DNA of 64,000 nt from an uncultured Lachnospiraceae bacterium (GTDB lineage Bacteria; Bacillota; Clostridia; Lachnospirales; Lachnospiraceae), in the NCBI GenBank assembly GCA_910584845.1, contig CAJUDH010000010.1, positions 1-64,000 on the forward strand. The letters are read 5' to 3'. The notes under the pieces are model-generated. The model worked only from the letters and a program-made list of their open reading frames with translations. It searched no databases and was not told where the DNA came from. The position numbers were made by a program, and so were the translations under genes. Positions 51,670 through 59,969 of the stretch are shown here, in pieces (the first letter of the stretch is position 1; the number at the start of each line of letters is the position of its first letter).

Positions 51670-51922
51670 GATGATTTTGCTGCTCTGCCTGATTGTCTGT
51701 GCGGTTTCGGTTGGGTTTGCCAAAGACCTGCTGACTTCCATCGTTATTTTTATGTCCTATAGCTTGATTATGTGCGTGATCTGGGTTTTGCTCCAGTCGC
51801 CGGACCTGGCTATTACAGAGGCGGCCGTGGGGGCGGGGGTGACTAGCATTTTGTTTTTTGTCACGTTGAAAAAAATCCGGGCCATCCGGAGGGAGGGGCA
51901 ACATGAGCAGGATAAGGGATAA
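51656..51922 (+). CDS. MbhD-like subunit (DUF4040, MrpA C-terminal type)
   Basis: 88 residues from the ATG at 51656, behind AGGAGGGAAAG. Three helices: FFEMILLLCLIVCAVSVGFA, SYSLIMCVIWVLLQSPD, then VGAGVTSILFFVTLKKI. The conserved LAITEAAVGAGV is the hallmark of the DUF4040/MbhD family, which corresponds to part of the MrpA C-terminus. It shows that MrpA is not a single protein here but is split, as in Mbh complexes. Confidence 0.85.
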   Translation: MRFFEMILLLCLIVCAVSVGFAKDLLTSIVIFMSYSLIMCVIWVLLQSPDLAITEAAVGAGVTSILFFVTLKKIRAIRREGQHEQDKG

Positions 51923-52889
51923 TTATGAGGGCAGCCGGTGGAGAAAATTCCGGCGGTGGCTGGACGGGGAGGTGGATTTGCTGGCGCTGGGCGTGGAAGT
52001 TTCGGAGCCGAAGGAGGGGCCGCAGCCCGGCCCAGCCACGCAGGCATTGCCTGTGCCTGGGCCCGCAAAGCCTTTGTCTGCCGCGGCGCGGCGGCACAGG
52101 TACCAAAAGGATAACCGCGGTATCCGGCCTTTCCGGAAAGCCTATCAACTGATGTCCGTGGCCTTATGCCTTGGCATTATTTCCGTGCTGTTGTGGACCG
52201 TGTCTTATCTTCCGGCTTTTGGCAATGCCGGCAACCCGGACAATAACGAAGTTTCTGCCCGCTATATTGAAAGGGGCCTGCAGGAAACCGGTGCGGTGAA
52301 TATAGTCACCGGCATGATCCTGGACTATCGGGCGTTTGATACATTCGGCGAGTCCTGTGTGCTATTTATTGCCTCTTGCTGCGTGCTGGTTTTGCTGCGG
52401 ATTGATGCCACCGACGGGGACAAACGGTCGAGGAAACGGCTGGAGGAAGCCAATGACCGGCTATTTGAGCCAAAGGATGACATAATCCTTCAAAAATGCG
52501 CCTGTGTCATGGTGCCATTGATTCTGATGTTTGGCATATATATTGTCTTAAACGGCCATCTGTCTCCGGGGGGAGGTTTTTCCGGCGGGGCCGTATTGGG
52601 GTCCGGGCTGATTTTCTATTTAAACGCGTTTGGGTTTGAGAAAACGGGGCGCTTTTTTACCGAAAGGATATACCGGAGGGTAACTTTATGTGCCTTGACG
52701 TTCTATTGCCTGGCAAAGAGCTATTCTTTTTATACAGGGGCGAACCATTTGCACAGTGGGATCCCCTTGGGGGTTCCCGGCGCGATCTTAAGCAGCGGGC
52801 TGATTTTGCCCCTGAATATCTGTGTGGGGCTGGTGGTGGCCTGTACCATGTACGCATTCTACACTTTGTTCCGGAAGGGGGGCATGTAG
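51903..52889 (+). CDS. mrpB: Fused MbhE-like and MrpB-like subunit
   Basis: 328 residues. Residues 1-75 are a polar, Pro/Ala-rich cytoplasmic extension. Then comes an MbhE-like part (helix AYQLMSVALCLGIISVLLWT, outer loop, VTGMILDYRAFDTFGESCVL). From ~200 on it is MrpB/MnhB-like (ILMFGIYIVLNGHLSPGGGF and SGGAVLGSGLIFYLN). In Mbh and Mrp operons these are usually separate proteins. The fusion keeps the gene order MbhD-MbhE-MbhF. Overlaps the previous gene by 20 bases. Confidence 0.85.
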   Translation: MSRIRDNYEGSRWRKFRRWLDGEVDLLALGVEVSEPKEGPQPGPATQALPVPGPAKPLSAAARRHRYQKDNRGIRPFRKAYQLMSVALCLGIISVLLWTVSYLPAFGNAGNPDNNEVSARYIERGLQETGAVNIVTGMILDYRAFDTFGESCVLFIASCCVLVLLRIDATDGDKRSRKRLEEANDRLFEPKDDIILQKCACVMVPLILMFGIYIVLNGHLSPGGGFSGGAVLGSGLIFYLNAFGFEKTGRFFTERIYRRVTLCALTFYCLAKSYSFYTGANHLHSGIPLGVPGAILSSGLILPLNICVGLVVACTMYAFYTLFRKGGM

Positions 52890-52890
52890 C

Positions 52891-53268
52891 ATGGGGGCGC
52901 CGTTTTTTGTAAATATGGAAGAAACCGTGTCCATTATTTTGTTCGGGGTGGGTTTTACCATGCTTTTGCTCCATCAAAACCTGATCAAGAAGATCATGGG
53001 GATGAACATTATGGATACGGCAGTGTACTTATTTTTGGCGGCTAAAGGATATATAAACGGCAGGATGGTGCCTATTGTGGTGGACGGGGTACAAGATGTG
53101 TCCGCCTATATTAATCCGGTCCCCAGCGGTTTGGTGCTAACCGGCATTGTGGTGTCGGTAAGCACCACGGCCCTTATGCTGGCGTTGACCATCCGGCTGT
53201 ATGAACGGTATGGCTCCCTGGACCTGGATGAGATCCTGATACGGGTGAAGGAGGAAGAAATGATATGA
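52891..53268 (+). CDS. mrpC: MrpC/NuoK-like subunit
   Basis: 125 residues from the ATG at 52891, one base after the previous stop. Three helices with GVGFTMLLLHQNLIKKIMGM, then INPVPSGLVLTGIVVSVSTT, the usual MnhC signature. It is homologous to NuoK of complex I. Overlaps the next start by four bases. Confidence 0.9.
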   Translation: MGAPFFVNMEETVSIILFGVGFTMLLLHQNLIKKIMGMNIMDTAVYLFLAAKGYINGRMVPIVVDGVQDVSAYINPVPSGLVLTGIVVSVSTTALMLALTIRLYERYGSLDLDEILIRVKEEEMI

Positions 53269-54782
53269 GCTTTGTACAGAATTTTCCTTTCTTTTCCATT
53301 ATCATCGCCATGTTTTCCGGCATAGTATCCTCGGTGCTGGACAAGAAGAAAGCCAGGGACCTAAGCTTGGCTGCCATTGTGGTAACAACGGCCATGTCTG
53401 TGGCAGTGCTGCGTTTTTGCCTGATGACTGGCCAAAGCTACACCTACATGATGGGGCATTTCCCGGCGCCTTGGGGCAATGAAATCCGGGCCGGGGTGCT
53501 GGAAGGGCTCACGGCAGTGCTGTTTGGCCTGGTTATGCTGCTGGCGGTTGTGGGCGGTATGAGCCATACGGCACGGGACGTGGAGGAGACGAAACAAAAC
53601 CTTTTTTATATCATGATTGACCTGATGTTAAGTTCCCTTTTGGCATTGATCTATACCAACGACCTGTTTACGGCTTATGTGTTTGTGGAGATCAATACCA
53701 TAGCCGGATGCGGGTTAATCATGATCCGTCAGGTGGGGCGGAGCTTGTCGGCCGCCATCCGGTATATGATTATGAGCCAATTGGGGTCAGGCCTGTTCCT
53801 GATTGGCCTAAGCCTTTTGTATGACGTGACCGGGCATTTGCTGATGAGCCCGGCAAAGGATGCCGTGGCCCAGATCGAGGCAGCGGGGATTTATGAAGTC
53901 CCCATGCTGGTAATCGTGGCGGTAATCAGCGTCGGGCTGGCGATCAAAAGCGGCCTATACCCTTTCCATTACTGGATTCCGGATACGTATGGCTATGCTA
54001 CCCCTACGGCCAGCGCTATTTTGTCCGGTTTAGTGTCCAAAGGCTACATTTTTTTGCTGATCAAAATATTTTATCGGGTGTTGGGGCGGGAAAACGTAGT
54101 GGCCAGCCATATCGTCAATGTATTGTTTGTATTTGGCCTGGCAGGGATGATGATGGGTTCCGTCCACGCGATTTTAGAGAAAGATACCCGCCGGATGATT
54201 GCATTTTCTTCGGTGGCCCAGATCGGCTACATCTATATGGGGATTGGTTTGGGGACCCAGGCAGGGATGGTGGCCGCCTTATTCCATATCTTTACCCACT
54301 CGGCCACAAAGGCTTTGCTGTTTATCAGCGCGGTAGGGCTTTATGAGGTATCCGGGGACAAGAAGGATTTCCGTAGCCTCCGGGGGGCCGGGTACCGCAA
54401 CCCCTTGGCAGGCATCGGGTTTTCCGTCGGGTCTTTGTCTATGGTGGGGTTCCCCATGCTGGCAGGGTTTATTTCCAAGCTGCTGTTCGCCACCTCGGCT
54501 TTGCAAAGCCCTTCTAAGATTTTGCCCACGGTGATTGCCCTGGCAGTTAGCACCACCCTCAATGCGGTCTATTTCCTGCGCCTGGTGATCACCCTGTACA
54601 GCATACCGGGAAAAGACCAGGCGGTGGGCTGGAAGACAAAAAGCAGCCGTGAAGTGTTGTGGCCAGGCTGGGTAGGGCGGAAGTTGGCAATTTTGTGTTT
54701 CATTATACTGAACCTGGCCCTGGGGCTGTTTTCCCAGCCCATTGTGGAAGCCATTGGCAGCGGGCTGGCAATGTTCGAATAG
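53265..54782 (+). CDS. mrpD: Antiporter-like subunit 1 (MrpD/NuoN type)
   Basis: 505 residues and about 14 helices of the proton-conducting transporter family (PF00361). The conserved helix-5 glutamate is E142 (TAYVFVEINTIAGCG). The helix-7 lysine is in GLAIKSGLYPFHYWIPDTYG and the helix-8 lysine in LSGLVSKGYIFLL. All residues expected of a working ion channel are present. Position in the operon equals MrpD/MbhH. Confidence 0.9.
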   Translation: MSFVQNFPFFSIIIAMFSGIVSSVLDKKKARDLSLAAIVVTTAMSVAVLRFCLMTGQSYTYMMGHFPAPWGNEIRAGVLEGLTAVLFGLVMLLAVVGGMSHTARDVEETKQNLFYIMIDLMLSSLLALIYTNDLFTAYVFVEINTIAGCGLIMIRQVGRSLSAAIRYMIMSQLGSGLFLIGLSLLYDVTGHLLMSPAKDAVAQIEAAGIYEVPMLVIVAVISVGLAIKSGLYPFHYWIPDTYGYATPTASAILSGLVSKGYIFLLIKIFYRVLGRENVVASHIVNVLFVFGLAGMMMGSVHAILEKDTRRMIAFSSVAQIGYIYMGIGLGTQAGMVAALFHIFTHSATKALLFISAVGLYEVSGDKKDFRSLRGAGYRNPLAGIGFSVGSLSMVGFPMLAGFISKLLFATSALQSPSKILPTVIALAVSTTLNAVYFLRLVITLYSIPGKDQAVGWKTKSSREVLWPGWVGRKLAILCFIILNLALGLFSQPIVEAIGSGLAMFE

Positions 54783-54824
54783 CTATGGCAGGCAAAAGGA
54801 AAGGCATAAAGGAGAACCGGAATC

Positions 54825-56381
54825 ATGAATGAGATAGGAGAACATGTGGGCTTGCTGCTGCCGGTGATTTTCCCCATGTTGGCAGGGGCAGGGGTTTTGT
54901 TGGCCAAAAGGCTGAGGGATGACCGGGGGAAATTGGTGAAAGCCGTAATCCTGTCATTGGTAGCGGAGGCGGCCCTGATATGTGTAAGCCTGGCTGTTGG
55001 AGGGAGCCTGGCCGTTTGGGAGCTTACAGCCAACTTTGCCATTGTTTTTAAGGTCGACGGCATTAGCCGCCTGTTTGCCGCCCTGACCGGAATAGCCTGG
55101 CTCCTGGTAGGGGCTTACGCGGTTTGTTATATGTCCCATGAAGGGGAGGGGCACCGCTTCTTCGGATATTACTTGATTGTGCTGGGCGTGCTGGTGGGCC
55201 TGGATTTTTCCGGAAATTTAATTACCTTATATTTGTTTTATGAGCTTATGACGCTAACATCCCTGCCACTGGTGCTACACGGGCGCACGAAGGAGGCGGT
55301 AATGGCAGGGCTGAAATACCTGTTTTATTCCGTGGCCGGCGCGTTTTTAGCCTTGTTTGGCATATTTTTTTTGGCGGCGGCAACGGGGACGGCCCTGGAT
55401 TTTGTGCCGGGTGGGATGTTTACCGGCATGGCCCCCAACGCTTCGGCAGCCTTAAGCAACGGCGCCCTTGTGGATGTTGCCTTTGACGGCAGGGAAGGCC
55501 TGTTATTGGCGGCAGTGTTTTGCCTGCTGGCAGGCTTTGGGGTCAAGGCGGGCATGTTCCCGCTCCACGGCTGGCTGCCCACTGCCCATCCGGTGGCCCC
55601 GGCCCCGGCCAGCGCCCTGCTGTCCGGAGTGATAACCAAGGCCGGCGTGTTGGCCATAATCCGGGTGGTATATTTTGTGGTGGGGCCGGACGTCATCCGG
55701 GGCACCTGGGTGCAAGATACATGGGTCCTGCTGACGTTGCTTACGGTATTTATGGGCTCCTTGCTGGCTTTTTGGGAACCGTTGCTGAAGAAGCGGCTGG
55801 CCTATTCCACGGTAAGCCAGGTTTCGTATATCCTGTTTGGGCTGAGCATGCTTCATTTGACGTCTTTCGTGGGCGCGCTGTCCCATGTGGTATTCCATTC
55901 CCTGATTAAGGACGGCTTGTTCCTATGTGCAGGGGCCATTACTATGGTTACCGGAAAAACCCGGGTAAAGGATATGGTGGGCCTTGGCAGGGGGATGCCC
56001 CTATTGCTGGGCTGTTACACGGTGCTTTCCCTGGCTTTGATTGGCATCCCGCCTGCCAGCGGGTTTGTGAGCAAATGGTACCTGGCTACCGGGGCCATGG
56101 CTTCGGGCACGGGGGCCTGGGCCTGGATCGGGCCGGCGGTACTGTTGGCCAGCGCGTTGCTGACGGCAGGGTATTTGCTGCCTTTGTCCATCCAGGGATA
56201 TTTCCCCGGGGCGGATTTTGGCATGGTTAAAGGCGGGGACGGCCAGGAAGCCAAAAGCCAAAAGCTGTCTGCCTGGATGATGTTCCCGGTCTTGCTTTTT
56301 ACGGCAGGGGCTTTGCTGCTTGGCTGTTTTCCCGGCAGGCTGGTTGCCATGCTGGAAACCATTGGGTCTGCGGTGCTTTGA
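54825..56381 (+). CDS. Antiporter-like subunit 2 (MrpD/NuoL-M type)
   Basis: 518 residues, same family. Helix-5 glutamate E140 in LYLFYELMTLTSLPLVL, helix-7 lysine in GFGVKAGMFPLHGWLPTAHP, helix-8 lysine in GVITKAGVLA. A 42-base gap with GGAG separates it from subunit 1. No MrpA-type C-terminal extension. Confidence 0.88.
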   Translation: MNEIGEHVGLLLPVIFPMLAGAGVLLAKRLRDDRGKLVKAVILSLVAEAALICVSLAVGGSLAVWELTANFAIVFKVDGISRLFAALTGIAWLLVGAYAVCYMSHEGEGHRFFGYYLIVLGVLVGLDFSGNLITLYLFYELMTLTSLPLVLHGRTKEAVMAGLKYLFYSVAGAFLALFGIFFLAAATGTALDFVPGGMFTGMAPNASAALSNGALVDVAFDGREGLLLAAVFCLLAGFGVKAGMFPLHGWLPTAHPVAPAPASALLSGVITKAGVLAIIRVVYFVVGPDVIRGTWVQDTWVLLTLLTVFMGSLLAFWEPLLKKRLAYSTVSQVSYILFGLSMLHLTSFVGALSHVVFHSLIKDGLFLCAGAITMVTGKTRVKDMVGLGRGMPLLLGCYTVLSLALIGIPPASGFVSKWYLATGAMASGTGAWAWIGPAVLLASALLTAGYLLPLSIQGYFPGADFGMVKGGDGQEAKSQKLSAWMMFPVLLFTAGALLLGCFPGRLVAMLETIGSAVL

Positions 56382-56394
56382 CGGAGGGATTGCT

Positions 56395-57942
56395 ATGAGT
56401 AACGTGATACTGGCAGCACCCGTGCTGCTGCCACTGGTTGGGGGGGCAGGGATGCTGGCCCGGCAGTTAGGGACGGATGAGAAAGCGGACAGCCGCCGCC
56501 TTGCCTGGTTTGTGGAAGGGCTGGCGTTGGCCAACAGCCTGGTAATATTTTGGATCTTATACCAGAAAACAGGGGAGGGGCTGGTGCTGTTCCGGCTGTT
56601 CGGGAATCTGACGGTCCGTTTCCGGCTGGACCGGATGGGGGCTGTGTTTGCGGGGCTGATTGCCCTTTTATGGCCGTTGGCCACGTTATATGCCCTGGAA
56701 TACATGAAACATGAGGAACGGAAAAGGACGTTTTTTGCCTATTACACCATGACTTATGGCATAACGGCGGGGATTGCCCTTTCCGGGAACCTGGTAACCA
56801 TGTATTTGTGTTATGAAATGTTGACTTTGGTGACGTTCCCCCTGGTATTGTACCCTATGACCAAGGAGGCAAAGAAAGCCAGCCGGAGGTACCTTTATTA
56901 TTCTATAGGCGGCGCGGCCTTTGCATTTATCAGCCTGGTGTTTGTGCTAAGCTTTTCTTCCACGGGCAATACGGATTTTATCCCCGGAGGCATACTTGAC
57001 CTGGGGAAGGCCGGGGGGAAGAGGGATTTGCTTCTGCTTGTGTATATCTTGGGGTTTTTTGGCTTTGGCGTCAAAGCCGCATTGTTCCCGCTCCATAGAT
57101 GGCTTCCCAGGGCGGCAGTGGCCCCTACGCCGGTGACCGCTTTGCTTCATGCGGTGGCGGTGGTGAAGTCAGGCGCTTTTGCTATTTTACGGCTGACATA
57201 TTTTAGTTTTGGGGCTGCCTTTTTGCGGGGCAGCTGGGCCCAGTGGGCCGTGATGGCCGCCGCGCTGTTTACCATCGCTTTTGGCTCGACGATGGCGGTG
57301 AGGGAGGTCCACTGGAAAAGGCGGCTGGCCTATTCCACCATCAGCAACCTATCCTATATTTTATTTGGGGCGGCCATTATGACCCCCTTTGGAATGGCGG
57401 CTGCGCTGTGCCATCTGGTAATCCATGCTTTCATGAAAATCTGCGCTTTTTTCTGTGCCGGGGCCGTTATGCACCAGACGGGAAAAACTTATATTTATGA
57501 GCTGGACGGTTTGGGGAAAGAAATGCCCGTGACCTTCGGATGCCTGACGGTTGCCAGCCTTTCCCTGATGGGCATGCCACTGTTTGGCGGCTTTATCAGC
57601 AAATGGGGTTTGGCCCATGCGGCATTTTCGGCTATGGGGGCGGACAGGGGGGGATTGCCTGGTACCGGGGGATGGATCCTGTGCGCGGGGGTGGCTGTGG
57701 TTTTGTATTCGGCCCTCATGACGGGGATTTATATGTTGACCGTGCTGGTAAGGGCCTATTTCCCCAAAACCACACAGGCCCAGGCGCCGCAGGCGGAAGG
57801 GGCCGTTCCAGGGAAAAGCCTGGACCCCAACTGGATGATGTTGGTTCCGCTGATCCTTTTTGCTTTGGCGATTTTGCTGTTAGGGATATGCCCCATGCCT
57901 CTTTTAAGGGTGTTGGCTGGGATTGGAGGTGAGGCAGGATGA
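56395..57942 (+). CDS. Antiporter-like subunit 3
   Basis: 515 residues from the ATG at 56395, behind ACGGAGGGA. Helix-5 glutamate E141 in MYLCYEMLTLVTFPLVLY, helix-7 lysine in GFGVKAALFPLHRWLP, helix-8 lysine in HAVAVVKSGAFAIL. The helix-7/8 loop reads RAAVAPTPVTALLH, without the HPVAPAPASALLSG of subunits 2 and 4, so it belongs to a different branch. Overlaps the next gene by four bases. Confidence 0.88.
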   Translation: MSNVILAAPVLLPLVGGAGMLARQLGTDEKADSRRLAWFVEGLALANSLVIFWILYQKTGEGLVLFRLFGNLTVRFRLDRMGAVFAGLIALLWPLATLYALEYMKHEERKRTFFAYYTMTYGITAGIALSGNLVTMYLCYEMLTLVTFPLVLYPMTKEAKKASRRYLYYSIGGAAFAFISLVFVLSFSSTGNTDFIPGGILDLGKAGGKRDLLLLVYILGFFGFGVKAALFPLHRWLPRAAVAPTPVTALLHAVAVVKSGAFAILRLTYFSFGAAFLRGSWAQWAVMAAALFTIAFGSTMAVREVHWKRRLAYSTISNLSYILFGAAIMTPFGMAAALCHLVIHAFMKICAFFCAGAVMHQTGKTYIYELDGLGKEMPVTFGCLTVASLSLMGMPLFGGFISKWGLAHAAFSAMGADRGGLPGTGGWILCAGVAVVLYSALMTGIYMLTVLVRAYFPKTTQAQAPQAEGAVPGKSLDPNWMMLVPLILFALAILLLGICPMPLLRVLAGIGGEAG

Positions 57943-59876
57943 AGGCAGTAAGTTTCACGGTTCCCGGGATATGCGGGCAAGGGCTGCATTTTCAGATAAA
58001 CGGGTTTAGCCTTGTGTATTTATGCATTGCCGTGCTTATGTGGGTGGTAAGCGGCATATTTTCCCTGGAATATATGGCCCATTATGAGAGGCGGAAACGG
58101 TATTATTGGTTTTTCTGGGTGACATTGGCGGCTATTGCAGGGGTGTTTTTGTCAGCAGATTTTTACACCACTTTCATCTTTTTTGAAATCATGTCTTTTA
58201 CCTCTTATGTATGGGTAGCTTTTGACGAGAAAAAAGAAAGTTTGCGGGCAGCGGAAACTTACCTGGCTGTGGCGGTAATTGGCGGCATGGTAATGCTCAT
58301 GGGCCTGTTTTTACTGCAAAACCTATGTGGCACGTTAGATTTTGAGCGTTTGGGGGAGGCCGCCGGGGAAATCCTGAAAGGGGGTTTTGCCGGTACGGGC
58401 CGGCCGATCGCCTTGGGTTCTCCCCGCGTCCAGCTTTATGTGTCCGCCGGGATGCTGCTGTTTGGCTTTGGCGCCAAGGCAGGGTGTTTCCCCCTTCATA
58501 TCTGGCTGCCAAAGGCGCATCCGGTGGCCCCGGCCCCGGCCAGCGCGTTGCTGTCCGGGATTTTGACAAAGGCCGGGGTATTTGGCATAATCGTAGTGTC
58601 CTGCGTGCTGCTGGGCGCAGATGCCGGGTGGGGGATGCTGATTGCCTCCTTGGGGCTGGTGACTATGTTTTTGGGGGCCCTGCTGGCCTTGTTTTCCGTG
58701 AATTTAAAAAAGACTTTGGCCTGCTCGTCCGTTTCCCAGATTGGATTTATCCTGACGGGCATCGGCATGAGCTGCCTGTTGAAAGCCGTGGGGGAGGACA
58801 ATGGGCTGGCCGTCCGGGGGACGTTTCTGCATATGGTCAACCACTCCCTGTTTAAGCTGATCTTATTCCTATGTGCCGCCGCCGTGTTTATGAACCTGCA
58901 TCAGTTGGATTTCAACGAGGTCCGGGGGTTTGGAAGGAAGAAGCCGGCCCTGCTTTTTTGCTATCTCATGGGGGCCCTGGGAATTGGCGGCGTCCCTTTA
59001 TGGAGCGGCTATGCCAGCAAGACATTGCTGCATGAAAGCATTGTAGAGTACGCCCATGCCGTAGAAAAGCTGGAGGCGGCCGGAAACCTTGGCCCATGGG
59101 CCGGGGACCCTGCCTTTTGGCACAGGGCGGAGTGGGTGTTTTTAATTACCGGCGGTATGACAGTGGCTTACATGGCCAAAGTGTTTGTAGTCTTATTCGT
59201 GGAACGCCATCCCAGCCGGCAAAAGGAGTTTGACGCCATGTCTGCCGGTTACCTGCGGCCCCTAAGCAGCATTGCCCTGGTGGCCGTATCCCTTATCGTG
59301 CCGGTATTGGGGCTGGTGCCGTCCGCCGCCATGGATAGGCTGGCGTCTTTGGCCGGGCCGTTTTTCCGTTGGGGCGGGCATATGCACCCGGTGGCTTATT
59401 TTTCCCTGGAAAACCTGAAAGGCGGGGCGGTTTCCCTGACGGTAGGGGTTTTTCTGTATATCCTGGTGGTGCGGGCCTGGCTTATGGGGAAAGGGGATCC
59501 CCGGTATTTGGACCGTTGGCCCGGTTGGATGGATTTGGAAAACCTGATCTACCGCCCTCTGGTCCGGGCGTTTTTGGCCGTGTCGCTTTTGGGGTGCCGG
59601 GCCATGGATTCCTTGGCCGATGCCCTGATCCTGGCGGCCAGAAAGACTACCCATAGCCAGGTTTTTTTGGCGGGGGCCATGGGGGGCAAAAGGGCGGCAA
59701 AGAAGAAAGGGGGGAGCCGTGGCTACCGGTTTGCCCGTGTGCTGGCCTTGGCTTTGGGGCGGCTTCGGCGTAGCGGAAGCCTGGTGGAAGAAAGCTTTTC
59801 TTATGGCCTGATGCTGTTTTGCATTGGATTGTGCCTGACTTTAGGGTATCTGCTAGTGGCCTTTTTCCGTGGGTAA
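57939..59876 (+). CDS. Antiporter-like subunit 4 with C-terminal extension
   Basis: 645 residues. Helix-5 glutamate E83 in FIFFEIMSFTSYVWVAFDE, helix-7 lysine in GFGAKAGCFPLHIWLPKAHP, helix-8 lysine in GILTKAGVFGI. The N-terminus is about 60 residues shorter than in the others. After helix 14 there are ~150 extra residues containing two further helices (SLTVGVFLYILVVRAWLMG and SFSYGLMLFCIGLCLTLG) and a basic loop, which recalls the long lateral arm of NuoL or the extra helices of HyfB/Ech-type subunits. Last gene of the operon. Confidence 0.88.
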   Translation: MKAVSFTVPGICGQGLHFQINGFSLVYLCIAVLMWVVSGIFSLEYMAHYERRKRYYWFFWVTLAAIAGVFLSADFYTTFIFFEIMSFTSYVWVAFDEKKESLRAAETYLAVAVIGGMVMLMGLFLLQNLCGTLDFERLGEAAGEILKGGFAGTGRPIALGSPRVQLYVSAGMLLFGFGAKAGCFPLHIWLPKAHPVAPAPASALLSGILTKAGVFGIIVVSCVLLGADAGWGMLIASLGLVTMFLGALLALFSVNLKKTLACSSVSQIGFILTGIGMSCLLKAVGEDNGLAVRGTFLHMVNHSLFKLILFLCAAAVFMNLHQLDFNEVRGFGRKKPALLFCYLMGALGIGGVPLWSGYASKTLLHESIVEYAHAVEKLEAAGNLGPWAGDPAFWHRAEWVFLITGGMTVAYMAKVFVVLFVERHPSRQKEFDAMSAGYLRPLSSIALVAVSLIVPVLGLVPSAAMDRLASLAGPFFRWGGHMHPVAYFSLENLKGGAVSLTVGVFLYILVVRAWLMGKGDPRYLDRWPGWMDLENLIYRPLVRAFLAVSLLGCRAMDSLADALILAARKTTHSQVFLAGAMGGKRAAKKKGGSRGYRFARVLALALGRLRRSGSLVEESFSYGLMLFCIGLCLTLGYLLVAFFRG

Positions 59877-59894
59877 TATATATGTTTTAAGATA

Positions 59895-59944
59895 TTTTCG
59901 CATAAAGGCGGGGCTGTCGCGACAGCCCCGCCTTTATGTGAAAA
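59895..59944. terminator. Long palindromic bidirectional terminator
   Basis: CATAAAGGCGGGGCTGTCG (59901-59919) is followed directly by its exact complement CGACAGCCCCGCCTTTATG (59920-59938). The flanks (TTTTC / GAAAA) extend the pairing with one mismatch. It ends both the antiporter operon and the convergent bglA-type gene. Confidence 0.85.
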
Positions 59945-59969
59945 ACCGGTTTTCTTTGTTGGGGAAAGC

